Shown one piece after another: positions 9,151 through 17,687 of a DNA stretch of 64,000 nt (its first letter is position 1; each line of letters opens with the position of its first letter). Made by a program: the position numbers and the translations under genes. The DNA lies in the NCBI GenBank assembly GCA_024233545.1, contig JACKPL010000004.1, forward strand, positions 124,001 through 188,000, in the 5' to 3' direction. The notes under the pieces were generated by a model that saw only the letters and a list, made by a program, of their open reading frames with translations, was not told the origin of the DNA and did not search any database. Source of the stretch: a bacterium (GTDB taxonomy: Bacteria; Auribacterota; Auribacteria; Auribacterales; Auribacteraceae).

Positions 9151-9642
9151 ATGGATCTAAAACAGATTAAAGAAGTTATCCGTTTAATGAAAGAAAACGA
9201 CTTAACGGATTTCGAACTCGAAAAAGAAGGATTCAAAATAGTTCTGCGCAAAGAGAACAAATTGCCCTCTCCGCAAATAATCCCCCAAATACCTCAACCG
9301 TATTATGCGCCGCAACACCAAATGCCGCAAACAGTACATCACACCGAGGTTCATACGGCTCAAGGTTCTTCAGCTCCTTCGCCCAAAGAAGATGAAAAAA
9401 ATATTGCGTATATTCTCTCTCCCATGGTGGGGACATTCTACGCCGCCCCATCCCCTGAATCACCGCCTTACGTTCAAAAAGGACAACAAATTGGAGAAGA
9501 TGATATAGTGTGCATAGTTGAAGCAATGAAAGTATTCAACGAAATCAATGCTGAAGTTTCCGGTACGATTGTCGAAATTCTTGTTGAAAACGGTTCACCC
9601 GTTGAATTCGGTCAAAAACTCTTTAAAGTAAAGAAGGCGTAA
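9151..9642 (+). CDS. accB: Biotin carboxyl carrier protein of acetyl-CoA carboxylase
   Basis: BCCP carries the biotin that is carboxylated by AccC and hands CO2 to acetyl-CoA for fatty acid synthesis. The 163 residues divide into an N-terminal helical part (1-35), a Pro/Gln/His-rich flexible linker (36-80) and a biotinyl domain (84-163). The protruding thumb is visible ([19 protein letters not shown]), and the biotin-accepting lysine is K127 in EAMKVFNEI. The usual EAMKLMNE is altered at the two positions after Lys, a common variation. GGAGG precedes the ATG. accC follows after four bases. Confidence 0.96.
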   Translation: MDLKQIKEVIRLMKENDLTDFELEKEGFKIVLRKENKLPSPQIIPQIPQPYYAPQHQMPQTVHHTEVHTAQGSSAPSPKEDEKNIAYILSPMVGTFYAAPSPESPPYVQKGQQIGEDDIVCIVEAMKVFNEINAEVSGTIVEILVENGSPVEFGQKLFKVKKA

Positions 9643-9646
9643 AGAG

Positions 9647-10993
9647 ATGTTCAAACGCATTTTGATTGCTAATCGCGGCGAAATTGCTTTACGCATTATT
9701 AGAGCATGCCGCGAACTTAATATAGAAACCGTCGCTGTATATTCTGAAGCTGATGCTGATAGTTTGCACGCAAAACTTGCCGACCACGCAATTTGTATCG
9801 GCCCTGCTCCAAGCGCTCAAAGCTATCTTAATATACCGCGAATAATCAGCGCGGCCGAAATTGCTGATGTTGAAGCAATACATCCCGGATACGGTTTCCT
9901 TGCTGAAAATGCTCATTTCGCTGAAATATGCGAAAGTTGCAGTATAAAATTTATTGGACCAAGCCCAGATGCAATAAACAGAATGGGCAATAAATCATTT
10001 GCGAAAGATACGGTAAAACTTGCAGGTGTTCCGACAATACCCGGAAGTGATGGCGTCGTTAATAGCCGCGAAGAAGCATTAAAAATTGCTCATGATATGG
10101 GATATCCCGTCATAATCAAAGCATCTGCCGGAGGTGGTGGGCGCGGCATGCGCGTTGCGCACAATGATATCAGTCTGGCAAATGCATTCATGGCGGCGCG
10201 TTCTGAAGCTGAAACCGCTTTCGGCAACCCTGATGTTTATATTGAAAAATTCATTGAAAAACCACGTCATATTGAAATTCAAATCCTTGCTGACCAGCAT
10301 GGAAATGTTGTGCATCTTTTTGAACGCGATTGTTCCCTTCAGCGACGGCACCAGAAACTTGTAGAAGAAAGTCCTTCTCCTATTTTAACGCCAGAAATAA
10401 GAAAACAAATGGGTACTGCCGCCGTAAATGCCGCAAAGTCTGTAAACTATGCCAATGCAGGCACTATTGAATTCTTATATGACAATGAAAAATTTTATTT
10501 TATGGAAATGAATACTCGAATTCAAGTGGAACATCCCGTTACCGAAATGGTTACTGGTATTGACCTTATAAAACAGCAAATCAAGGTTGCCGCCGGCGAA
10601 AAACTACCTTTCACGCAGAAAGATATAAAACTCAGTGGACACGCAATAGAATGTCGTATTAACGCCGAAGACCCTTCCAGAAACTTTATGCCTTCACCCG
10701 GAAAAGTAACTGGTTATTATTCGCCCGGAGGACCCGGTATACGGGTTGACAGCCATGTGTATGCTGATTATAAAATTCCTCAATATTATGATTCAATGAT
10801 AGCAAAAGTCATTGCCCATGGTTCAAATCGTGATGAAGCAATCGGTACGATGGTTCGTGCTCTTGATGAATTCATGATTGAAGGAATAAAAACTAACGTA
10901 CACTTTCAAAAAACTCTCATTACTGATGAGACTTTTCGATCGGGGCATTTTTCAACACATTTTGTCGAAGAATTCTTAAAATCGATGGAATAA
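9647..10993 (+). CDS. accC: Acetyl-CoA carboxylase, biotin carboxylase subunit
   Basis: AccC uses ATP and bicarbonate to carboxylate biotin on AccB. The 448 residues follow the ATP-grasp order: biotin carboxylase N-domain ([17 protein letters not shown]), glycine-rich ATP loop [29 protein letters not shown], the catalytic [30 protein letters not shown], and the C-terminal domain (ECRINAEDP). It is full length with no missing residues. It is the second gene of the acc operon and is followed by the AmaP-like gene after 50 bases. The carboxyltransferase genes accA and accD are not in the window. Confidence 0.97.
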   Translation: MFKRILIANRGEIALRIIRACRELNIETVAVYSEADADSLHAKLADHAICIGPAPSAQSYLNIPRIISAAEIADVEAIHPGYGFLAENAHFAEICESCSIKFIGPSPDAINRMGNKSFAKDTVKLAGVPTIPGSDGVVNSREEALKIAHDMGYPVIIKASAGGGGRGMRVAHNDISLANAFMAARSEAETAFGNPDVYIEKFIEKPRHIEIQILADQHGNVVHLFERDCSLQRRHQKLVEESPSPILTPEIRKQMGTAAVNAAKSVNYANAGTIEFLYDNEKFYFMEMNTRIQVEHPVTEMVTGIDLIKQQIKVAAGEKLPFTQKDIKLSGHAIECRINAEDPSRNFMPSPGKVTGYYSPGGPGIRVDSHVYADYKIPQYYDSMIAKVIAHGSNRDEAIGTMVRALDEFMIEGIKTNVHFQKTLITDETFRSGHFSTHFVEEFLKSME

Positions 10994-11043
10994 AATTTTC
11001 TTACAAAGAAAATGGATATATCCGAATACGAATCGGAGTTTTT

Positions 11044-11687
11044 ATGAAAAAATTTTTACTTTTTTTGTTTCATTCTTTTTTTGTCTTTGTATTTTTCACA
11101 ATCGGTTTTTTTCTGCTCGAGATATACTTTAATTTTTCTGGTCAGCCGATTTTATTCCGTCTCATATAGAATCTCTGTATGCAAATAATTTGTTGCTTCT
11201 CGTGACTGGAGGTTTTTTTCTTTTATTTCCTCTTTTTTATTTTCTTGTTCGATTGTCCGGCCAGAGAAAAGAATCTATGTTAAAATACAATACTTCCGAA
11301 GGCGAAATAATAATATCTATACTTGCTGTCGAAGATTTTATTAAAAAAGTAGCTCGATCATTTCGCGAAGTAAAAGATGTGTCCCCCACCATTTCTTTGC
11401 GCGGCAATGACGGTCTTTCTATCAGCCTCAAAATAAAAATATGGTCGGGAGTACAAAACCTTCCTGTTGCTTTAGAAGAAATTCAAAAAGAGATACGTTG
11501 TCAAATACAAGATATGCTTGGTATTGAACACATCTATGGTATTACAGTGATAATCGCCAAAGACTCCTTTGTCCAACGAAACACACCCGCACGGCAACGA
11601 AGCATTTCTTCAAAACAAATACAGCAAGAAGAAGTTGAATCGACAGCCGCAACATATAACGACTTAGACAACGACTACAATGCCTGA
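11044..11687 (+). CDS. AmaP/Asp23-type membrane anchor protein, frameshifted in this sequence
   Basis: The 3' part (11190-11687) has a hydrophobic helix followed by an Asp23-like alpha/beta domain (residues such as TSEGEIIISILAVEDFI, then SLRGNDGLSISLKIKIW), as in alkaline-shock membrane anchor proteins. Its N-terminal helix is in another frame: an ATG at 11044, behind GGAG, reads MKKFLLFLFHSFFVFVF and stops at 11167. The two frames join if one base is added between 11133 and 11166, most simply in the T5 run at 11133-11137; the join reads NFFWSADFIPSHIESLYANN. The rejoined protein would have two hairpinned membrane helices plus the Asp23-like domain, about 214 residues. It lies between accC and gmhA and overlaps gmhA by eight bases. 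The role is envelope-associated, otherwise unknown. Confidence 0.7.
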
Positions 11688-12282
11688 CGAACAAATATCT
11701 CCCATGAAAAAACATATTGAATCGTATCTTTCTAACGGAGTCGATTTGCGAGCAGAAATTCGTAATTCATATATAGATAAAATCTACGATATCGCATATG
11801 CAGTTTATAAAACACTTAAAAGCGGATACAAAGTCTATGTGTGCGGTAATGGAGGAAGCGCCGCCGATGCACAGCATTTCGCCGCGGAGTTTGTAAACCG
11901 CTATCTTCTTGAACGCGATCCATTGCCGGTCATTGCCCTTACTACAGATACTTCTGTAATTACATCCATTGGAAATGATTATTCATTTGACGAAATATTT
12001 TCAAAACAGATAAAAGCTTTCGCCAAAAAAAACGATTGTGTTATTGCTATTTCTACGAGCGGAAAATCACCGAATATTATCAATGCGCTTAAACAGGCGA
12101 AAAACTCTTCGTGTGTAACAATTTCTATAACCGGAAAAGACGGTGGCAATATGCCTCAGTTTTCAGACTATACATTTATCGTTCCTTCCCAATGTACACC
12201 GCTTATTCAAGAAATACATTTAACGATTGAACATCTTATATGTGATATTGTTGAACAACTTTTATGTAATACTGCATCGTGA
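11680..12282 (+). CDS. gmhA: Phosphoheptose isomerase (sedoheptulose 7-phosphate isomerase)
   Basis: GmhA is a SIS-fold isomerase turning sedoheptulose 7-phosphate into D-glycero-D-manno-heptose 7-phosphate, the first step to LPS-core or S-layer heptose. The 200-residue protein has the phosphate-binding CGNGGSAADAQHFAAEFVNR, ALTTDTSVITSIGNDYSFDEI and the second sugar loop AISTSGKSPNII. ATG at 11680 overlaps the end of the amaP-like gene by eight bases and the stop overlaps the rfaE2 start by four bases, so the three are likely coupled. It supports a Gram-negative-type envelope. Confidence 0.94.
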   Translation: MPDEQISPMKKHIESYLSNGVDLRAEIRNSYIDKIYDIAYAVYKTLKSGYKVYVCGNGGSAADAQHFAAEFVNRYLLERDPLPVIALTTDTSVITSIGNDYSFDEIFSKQIKAFAKKNDCVIAISTSGKSPNIINALKQAKNSSCVTISITGKDGGNMPQFSDYTFIVPSQCTPLIQEIHLTIEHLICDIVEQLLCNTAS

Positions 12283-12767
12283 ACATCATGAAAAATAAAA
12301 TTCACACACTAACTTCTTTACTTCCGCTTGTCACTGCTCATAAAGCAAAGAATAAAAAAGTTGTCTTTACTAATGGTTGTTTTGACCTATTGCATATCGG
12401 ACATGTAATATATTTGCAAGAATGCAAAAAGCATGGAGATATCCTCATTATCGGACTGAATACGGATGACTCCATGCGAGCAATTAAAGGACAATCCCGT
12501 CCACTCGTACCATTAGAAGACAGAGCAGGAATTCTTGCCGCACTTGAATGTGTTGACTATGTGATACCTTTTTCTCAATCGACACCCAAAGAACTAATTG
12601 ATACACTCAAGCCGGATGTTCTCATTAAAGGTGGCGATTACAAATTAGGTGATATTGTCGGAAAAGATGAAGTTATTATGCGGGGTGGAAAAGTTTTAAC
12701 CATTCCGCTTGTTGAAGGCAAATCAACATCAAATCTTATTAAAACCATTATTGGAAAATGTACATAA
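12279..12767 (+). CDS. rfaE2: D-glycero-beta-D-manno-heptose 1-phosphate adenylyltransferase (HldE C-terminal type)
   Basis: This 162-residue nucleotidyltransferase corresponds to the C-terminal domain of HldE and activates heptose-1-phosphate to ADP-heptose. It has TNGCFDLLHIGHVIYLQ with the HxGH nucleotide motif, GLNTDDSMRAIKG, and KGGDYKLGDIVGKDE near the end. Unlike HldE, the kinase domain is not fused. The start is GTG at 12279 overlapping the gmhA stop, or the ATG three codons later. A separate PfkB-family kinase lies four genes downstream, and GmhB and the epimerase HldD are not in the window. Confidence 0.92.
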   Translation: MNIMKNKIHTLTSLLPLVTAHKAKNKKVVFTNGCFDLLHIGHVIYLQECKKHGDILIIGLNTDDSMRAIKGQSRPLVPLEDRAGILAALECVDYVIPFSQSTPKELIDTLKPDVLIKGGDYKLGDIVGKDEVIMRGGKVLTIPLVEGKSTSNLIKTIIGKCT

Positions 12768-12776
12768 TCTCGAGCA

Positions 12777-13196
12777 ATGGATAAAATAAACAGAATTATA
12801 GACGCAAATTGTAATCGTACGCGCGAAGGGCTCCGTGTAATTGAAGAAATTATCCGCTTTTGGCTTGAAAATGCTCCTAGTTTTCATACAATCAAGCAAC
12901 TGCGACACCATTTTACAGCGTTAGAAACACAAATCCGATCACAACTAACACATGTAATGACAGCACGGCAAAGCGATCAGGATGTTGGAAAACACTATAT
13001 ACCCAACCTTGAGGCAAATCGCACCGATATAGTATCGCTTGCCGAAGCAAACTGCCGCCGCGTCGAAGAATCTTTGCGGGTGTTGGAAGAATTTCTAAAA
13101 CTAACTGATGTTACAGTAATCAAAGAAGTAAAAGAACTTCGTTTTACCATTTATGAATTAGAAAAGCATCTCAAACATGAACTTACTCAACAATAA
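12777..13196 (+). CDS. thiD2: ThiD2-type hydroxymethylpyrimidine-phosphate kinase, stand-alone
   Basis: This 139-residue all-helical protein matches the ThiD2 domain, known mostly as an N-terminal fusion to ThiE. Published work describes it as a monofunctional HMP-P kinase supplying HMP-PP for thiamin synthesis. The signature appears as IIDANCNRTREGLRVIEEI at the N-terminus, and is partly repeated later as EANCRRVEESLRVLEEF. A conserved basic and aspartate block (TARQSDQDVGK) lies between. Here the domain is its own gene, overlapping thiE by 20 bases, so the usual fusion is split but still genetically coupled. I see no canonical ThiD elsewhere in the window. Confidence 0.85.
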   Translation: MDKINRIIDANCNRTREGLRVIEEIIRFWLENAPSFHTIKQLRHHFTALETQIRSQLTHVMTARQSDQDVGKHYIPNLEANRTDIVSLAEANCRRVEESLRVLEEFLKLTDVTVIKEVKELRFTIYELEKHLKHELTQQ

Positions 13197-13818
13197 AACA
13201 TTATATTTAATTCTCGATACATCATATATCAGCGTCGAGTGTCTACCCGCTGTTGCAGTCGAATGTTGTGAAGGCGGAGTAGATATAATTCAGTTTCGAG
13301 ATAAAATATTATCCGATAAGGAAAAACTAGAAACCGCTCTCGTGTTAAAAAAAACTATTTTCCCCTTTTCAATCCCATTCATAATAAATGATAGGATCGA
13401 TATTGCTCTTGCTTGTGAAGCGGATGGTGTACATCTCGGACAAGACGACCTGCCTATTCAAAAAGCACGGGACATCTGTAAAAAACAAGGGGTATCAATG
13501 CTTATTGGGACATCAACACATTCACTTCAACAAGCCGAAGAAGCAGTTGCGCAATCACCAGACTACATTGCGGTAGGTCCCCTGTATGCAACACAAACCA
13601 AACCGGATTACACTCCGGTAGGGCTCAATCTCGCACGGCAATTAGTGAAGAAATATACGTTACCTATTTTTGGCATCGGTGGTGTAAATGAAAAAACTAT
13701 CGATGACGTATATGCAACCGGCTTACGGCATATTGCCGTTGTATCCGCTCTATTGCAATCGACTAATCGATCCAAAACAATTCATAATTTAAAAAATATT
13801 CGGAGGAATCATGAGTAA
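13177..13818 (+). CDS. thiE: Thiamine-phosphate synthase
   Basis: ThiE is a TIM-barrel enzyme that couples HMP-PP with thiazole phosphate to give thiamin monophosphate. The 213-residue sequence contains IIQFRDK, INDRIDIALACEADGVHLGQ, GTSTHSLQQ, AVGPLYATQTKPDY and PIFGIGGVN, the phosphate-binding loops of the family. ATG at 13177 lies inside the end of thiD2. Substrate channelling with ThiD2 is plausible because the two are fused in many bacteria. No thiamin riboswitch is visible in front of the pair, which sits inside a long operon. Confidence 0.94.
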   Translation: MNLLNNKTLYLILDTSYISVECLPAVAVECCEGGVDIIQFRDKILSDKEKLETALVLKKTIFPFSIPFIINDRIDIALACEADGVHLGQDDLPIQKARDICKKQGVSMLIGTSTHSLQQAEEAVAQSPDYIAVGPLYATQTKPDYTPVGLNLARQLVKKYTLPIFGIGGVNEKTIDDVYATGLRHIAVVSALLQSTNRSKTIHNLKNIRRNHE

Positions 13819-14719
13819 TAATCTTGTTGTTGTCGGTTCAGTTGCATTTGATCATGTTGAAACTCCTGTTGGCATCAGAGAAGAATCTCTAGGCGGTTCA
13901 GCAGTGTATTTTTCATATTCTGCAGGCTATTTCACAAAGGTTAAACTTGTCGGCGTCATTGGTGACGATTTTCCTCAACATCATATCGAACAACTTAAAA
14001 AGCATGGTATTGATACTAAAGGGCTTGTTCGTAAAACTAATGGGAAAACATTCAGATGGCGCGGTTCATATCTTGGTAATCTCAATGAAGCAAAAACACT
14101 TGAAACGCACCTCAATGTATTTGAAACATTCGACCCTGATTTGCCGGAAGATTTCCGTACCGCTGAGTTTGTTTTTCTGGCAAATATCGATCCTGAACTT
14201 CAGCTAAAAGTTTTAGAACAAGTACGTTCTCCCAAGTATATTGTATGCGACACCATGAATTTATGGATCGATATCAAACGTAACGTCCTTTTAAAACTTC
14301 TAAAAAAAATCGATCTTATAATCCTCAACGATGCTGAAGCAAAACAACTTACCGGCGAACTCAACCTTATCAAAGCCGCACGGTCTATTCAGAAACTTGG
14401 GCCTAAAACAGTCGTGGTGAAAAAAGGTGAGCATGGCGCACTGTTAGTTAACGAGAACAATCTATTTGTTACCCCCGCATTCCCTATTGAAAAAGTTGTC
14501 GATCCAACTGGTGCTGGAGATACCTTTGCAGGAGGAATGGTCGGCTATTTATCAAAAACGAATGATACTTCGTTTAAAAATTTAAAGAAAGCCGTACTCT
14601 ACGGCACTGTAATGGCTTCTTTTAATGTAGAAAATTTTTCGATGGATAATCTTTTTAATTTATCTCAAGAAAAAATAGAAAACAGGGTAAAGGAACTGCT
14701 TGAAAATATTTCATTGTGA
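13811..14719 (+). CDS. PfkB-family (ribokinase-like) sugar or nucleoside kinase
   Basis: The protein (302 residues) is a PfkB carbohydrate kinase. The second PfkB signature with the catalytic Asp is clear (DPTGAGDTFAGGMVGYL), as is the N-terminal substrate-side SLGGSAVYFSYSAGYF. It lacks the characteristic HldE N-domain opening, so heptose-7-phosphate kinase activity cannot be assigned by motif. Still, gmhA and rfaE2 are only a few genes upstream in the same operon, making it a candidate for the missing kinase step. Alternatives are a nucleoside or ribose kinase. CGGAGGA precedes the ATG, and the gene overlaps thiE by eight bases. It is the last protein gene before tRNA-Gly. Confidence 0.8.
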   Translation: MSNNLVVVGSVAFDHVETPVGIREESLGGSAVYFSYSAGYFTKVKLVGVIGDDFPQHHIEQLKKHGIDTKGLVRKTNGKTFRWRGSYLGNLNEAKTLETHLNVFETFDPDLPEDFRTAEFVFLANIDPELQLKVLEQVRSPKYIVCDTMNLWIDIKRNVLLKLLKKIDLIILNDAEAKQLTGELNLIKAARSIQKLGPKTVVVKKGEHGALLVNENNLFVTPAFPIEKVVDPTGAGDTFAGGMVGYLSKTNDTSFKNLKKAVLYGTVMASFNVENFSMDNLFNLSQEKIENRVKELLENISL

Positions 14720-14729
14720 TTTTTTTCTA

Positions 14730-14758
14730 TTGCCCATCGGAACTGAACTGTGTATAGT
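14730..14758 (+). promoter_or_regulatory. Promoter for tRNA-Gly
   Basis: TTGCCC (14730-14735), a 17-base spacer and TATAGT (14753-14758) lie 19 bases upstream of the mature tRNA 5' end. The fit in spacing and position supports a dedicated promoter. Confidence 0.65.
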
Positions 14759-14777
14759 TTACGATTGAGTATCCTTA

Positions 14778-14850
14778 GCGAGCGTAACTCAGCTGGTAGA
14801 GTTCCAGCTTCCCAAGCTGGCTGTCGCGGGTTCGACTCCCGTCGCTCGCT
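14778..14850 (+). tRNA. tRNA-Gly (anticodon CCC)
   Basis: A 73-base cloverleaf folds cleanly: acceptor GCGAGCG with CGCTCGC, D stem ACTC/GAGT, anticodon stem CCAGC/GCTGG around loop TTCCCAA, and T stem GCGGG/CCCGT (one G-U) around TTCGACT. The anticodon CCC reads GGG codons, and the discriminator base is U, as in bacterial tRNA-Gly. CCA is not encoded; a T run follows directly, so the 3' end must be matured by CCA addition. The gene converges with pseC on the other strand. Confidence 0.95.
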
Positions 14851-14854
14851 TTTT

Positions 14855-16048
14855 CTATTCTTCAATACACTTTTTCAAAGCTTGAACAATAAAATGTATA
14901 TCGTCTTCTGTCATATCTGGAAATAATGGCAGGGTAATAGTCCTTCGGTAAAAATCTTCCGCATGAGGGAAACTGTCGATGGTAAACCCAAAGCGATGTT
15001 GAAAATATGGCTGAAGGTGTATGGGAATATAATGGACATTAACTCCTATCCCCTGTTGACGCAGTTTGTCAAAAATTTCCTTGCGCCGTTTCGGATCGTC
15101 CAAGAGAATAGGAAATATATGCCATGCTGAATTTACTGATGAAGCAGGGGTTAAAACCGAAACACCCCCGATTTCATTAAGCAGTAAAAAATAAAGATTA
15201 GCTAATTTTCTTCGTCGGGTTATGAAGTAAGGCAATTTTTTTAACTGTTCTATTCCAAGCGCACACTGAAAATCGGTAATGCGATAGTTGAATCCGAGGT
15301 TCTGTTGTTCATAATACCATTCTCCTATAGGTTCAGACATAAAATATTCTCGTAAAAAATAGTCTTTATCTTTAGTTATGCCATGGGAACGAAAACGTTG
15401 TAGTTTTTCATATAATTTACTATCATTGGTCGTTATCATTCCTCCTTCACCTGTGGTTAAAGATTTAACAGGATGAAAACTAAACACACACATATCCGAA
15501 TGATATGCAGAACCAACCATAATATTTCTATTAAAAGAATCACAATAACTGGCGCCGGGAGCATGGCAGGCATCCTCTATGACATGAAATGCATATTTTT
15601 TTGCCAAATAAGCTATTTTCTCCATATCACAGGGTATACCTGCATAGTGCACGGGAATGACAATTTTCGGGGTTTTCTGAGTTAAAATGAACGATTCCAA
15701 AGCGTCCGGTGACAACGATATTGTCGAGGGTGTAATATCGCAAAAAGCTGGAGTAGCGCCGCAATATAATGCGCAATTTATGCTTGCGACAAACGATATC
15801 GGAGAAGTGACAACACTATCGCCATGCGAAAGTTGAAGCGCACAGCACGCAAGATGCAAGGCGGCAGTGCCATTTGAACACGCAACAGCATATTGTGCTC
15901 CAACATATTTTGCAAATTCTTGTTCGAATTCCTTAACTTTTGGCCCTTGTGTCAACCAATCAGAACGCAATGTTCCCGAAACAGACGCGATGTCGTCTTC
16001 GTCAATATGTTGTTTGCCATAAGGAATAAACCGAGTATGATTTTTCAT
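14855..16048 (-). CDS. pseC: DegT/DnrJ/EryC1 aminotransferase, PseC-like
   Basis: This is a PLP-dependent sugar aminotransferase of 397 residues. Its closest recognisable type is PseC, which aminates UDP-4-keto-6-deoxy-L-AltNAc on the route to pseudaminic acid. The match is seen in IPYGKQHIDEDDI, LRSDWLTQGPKVKEFE, CSNGTAALHLACCAL, SPISFVASINCALYCGATP and the PLP-lysine segment FSFHPVKSLTTGEGG. The next genes downstream on the same strand order (upstream in transcription) encode a SpsF-like nucleotidyltransferase/radical-SAM-fold pair, so these may work together on a modified sugar. pseB, pseG, pseH and pseI are not in the window, so the pathway product is inferred. Confidence 0.85.
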   Translation of the reverse strand: MKNHTRFIPYGKQHIDEDDIASVSGTLRSDWLTQGPKVKEFEQEFAKYVGAQYAVACSNGTAALHLACCALQLSHGDSVVTSPISFVASINCALYCGATPAFCDITPSTISLSPDALESFILTQKTPKIVIPVHYAGIPCDMEKIAYLAKKYAFHVIEDACHAPGASYCDSFNRNIMVGSAYHSDMCVFSFHPVKSLTTGEGGMITTNDSKLYEKLQRFRSHGITKDKDYFLREYFMSEPIGEWYYEQQNLGFNYRITDFQCALGIEQLKKLPYFITRRRKLANLYFLLLNEIGGVSVLTPASSVNSAWHIFPILLDDPKRRKEIFDKLRQQGIGVNVHYIPIHLQPYFQHRFGFTIDSFPHAEDFYRRTITLPLFPDMTEDDIHFIVQALKKCIEE

Positions 16049-16137
16049 TTTCTAAACACTACATATACTATTTACTGGACTCTTTATATGTAAGCAATAT
16101 TTATTCCACATACTTGCGGACAGCATCGGTTTTATGG

Positions 16138-17649
16138 TCATTTGGTTGTAACAAGGCTCGCGATAATCTCTTGGATTTTTGGATGATCCGGATAAAACTG
16201 CATTATTTCTTCTAATAATTTTTGCTTTTTTGCAGTATCATTCTGTGTGCATTCTGAAAACAGTTTATCCGGTAATATTGAATATGCTGTATTCTGAATA
16301 GCAAAATGTAATGATGAAATAAATCTATCCGGCTGCATTCCCTCCCTGTAAAATTTATGAATACACTGTTGGCAGAAATCAAATGTACCCCCTTGAAGAT
16401 AGTTATCTAACCAAATACTGTGCAAATCGGATTCCTTACTGGGCTGAAAACCATCAGGTTTCTGTTTACACAAAACAGGTTTTCCATTAGCAAGTATCAA
16501 CAGAGTTTGGGTTGTTTTAAAACAATTTATATGCTGTCCGGTTGGTGAAAGATCAATCAATTCATCCGAAGAAGGAACTGGTAAATAATCGTTATGCGGT
16601 TGTATTACGACCGCATCGACAATTCGCGCCCAACGGTTATAATAATATTGGACGTTTATTTGATTCGACATGCTGTTCATACACTGAAGAAGAATGTATG
16701 GAGTTTCTTTATTAAATTTCGCACGTATCTCTAGAATGCTTAAAATAAGTTTTTCCGAAGGATAGCTAGAATCCGTTGTTTCTAAAGGGCGTGATAACGC
16801 ATCGTATTCGTCTACATCAATGATCAGAATATCAAGTGGGCTTTGAATAAGTTTCGACATCATATCTGTATTTAAGAAATACCCGTTGGTTTTCAAACAT
16901 ACACGAAAACACAATTGTTCCTTTGCATATTTAATACATTCCAGTAAGTTAGGATGTAACGTTGGTTCTCCGAAGCCGTCTAATACCAGATAAAGCAGAT
17001 CGTTAGAAAAAGTATTTATGATGGTGCGATACTGTTCTATAGATAAATCGCATTCATAGTGTTTCATTAAAGTAAAAGGCGGCACGGATACCTTGGTATT
17101 GGTTCTACTGGTTAACTCAACTTCAATCGTTACAGGAGCTAGAGGCCTAGTTTTCTCATCAATCAGTTTTTGAATAGCAATCCGATTATCAAATGTAACA
17201 TCTTTTCTAAAAGACAATATATGCTTGATGAATTCTGCATCAGTTTGCCTATGAACTGGGTAAAATTGATATGCTTCAGCGGCTCGGACATGATGTACAT
17301 ATCCTGTTTCGTGCATATGCGACAGAATATCATCACAACTAAGCGGATTGCCGGAACGTTTCTTCAGATTTATTATCTGTTGCTGGCTAATTTCTTCTAT
17401 TGATTTTTCGTTCTTTAAATTTGCCAAAGACACTGCCGTTTCTCTTACCTTTTCAATTTCTTCTTTGGTTTTTCGCTCTTTTGAATATTTACATGATGTG
17501 ATTTTGGCGTGCAGGTCATGTGTTGGAATAACCAAAATCCTTTCACCGGGGAACCGAGTTCCATAACTTGCTCCTTTGCGCCCATATTCTTGAACGGCAG
17601 TATCAAGCAACGAAGGTTCAATAAGTGGCACGTCATCTGCTACTGCCAA
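16138..17649 (-). CDS. Radical-SAM-fold protein lacking the cluster cysteines, with end of a SpsF-like domain
   Basis: The first ~45 residues (VADDVPLIEPSLLD, FPGERILV) complete a SpsF-like cytidylyltransferase domain whose start lies in the neighbouring frame. The frame is open upstream of the TTG at 17649 to at least 17700, so that TTG is not a true start. From about residue 170 the sequence aligns with radical SAM/SPASM proteins (IEVELTSR, then DGFGEP at 224-229 and LKTNGYFLN). The C-x3-C-x2-C motif that should follow IEVELTSR is replaced by TNTKVSVPP, with no cysteine. The C-terminal part keeps a SPASM/twitch-like pattern, C-x12-G-x4-C then C-x2-C. So the [4Fe-4S]-SAM site is absent while an auxiliary-cluster site may persist. 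Function unknown; sugar or peptide modification linked to the adjacent PseC-like enzyme is inference. Confidence 0.72.
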   Translation of the reverse strand: MAVADDVPLIEPSLLDTAVQEYGRKGASYGTRFPGERILVIPTHDLHAKITSCKYSKERKTKEEIEKVRETAVSLANLKNEKSIEEISQQQIINLKKRSGNPLSCDDILSHMHETGYVHHVRAAEAYQFYPVHRQTDAEFIKHILSFRKDVTFDNRIAIQKLIDEKTRPLAPVTIEVELTSRTNTKVSVPPFTLMKHYECDLSIEQYRTIINTFSNDLLYLVLDGFGEPTLHPNLLECIKYAKEQLCFRVCLKTNGYFLNTDMMSKLIQSPLDILIIDVDEYDALSRPLETTDSSYPSEKLILSILEIRAKFNKETPYILLQCMNSMSNQINVQYYYNRWARIVDAVVIQPHNDYLPVPSSDELIDLSPTGQHINCFKTTQTLLILANGKPVLCKQKPDGFQPSKESDLHSIWLDNYLQGGTFDFCQQCIHKFYREGMQPDRFISSLHFAIQNTAYSILPDKLFSECTQNDTAKKQKLLEEIMQFYPDHPKIQEIIASLVTTK

Positions 17650-17687
17650 TAGAGCGGCATCAATTGAATACGAGACCGCATATTCAT

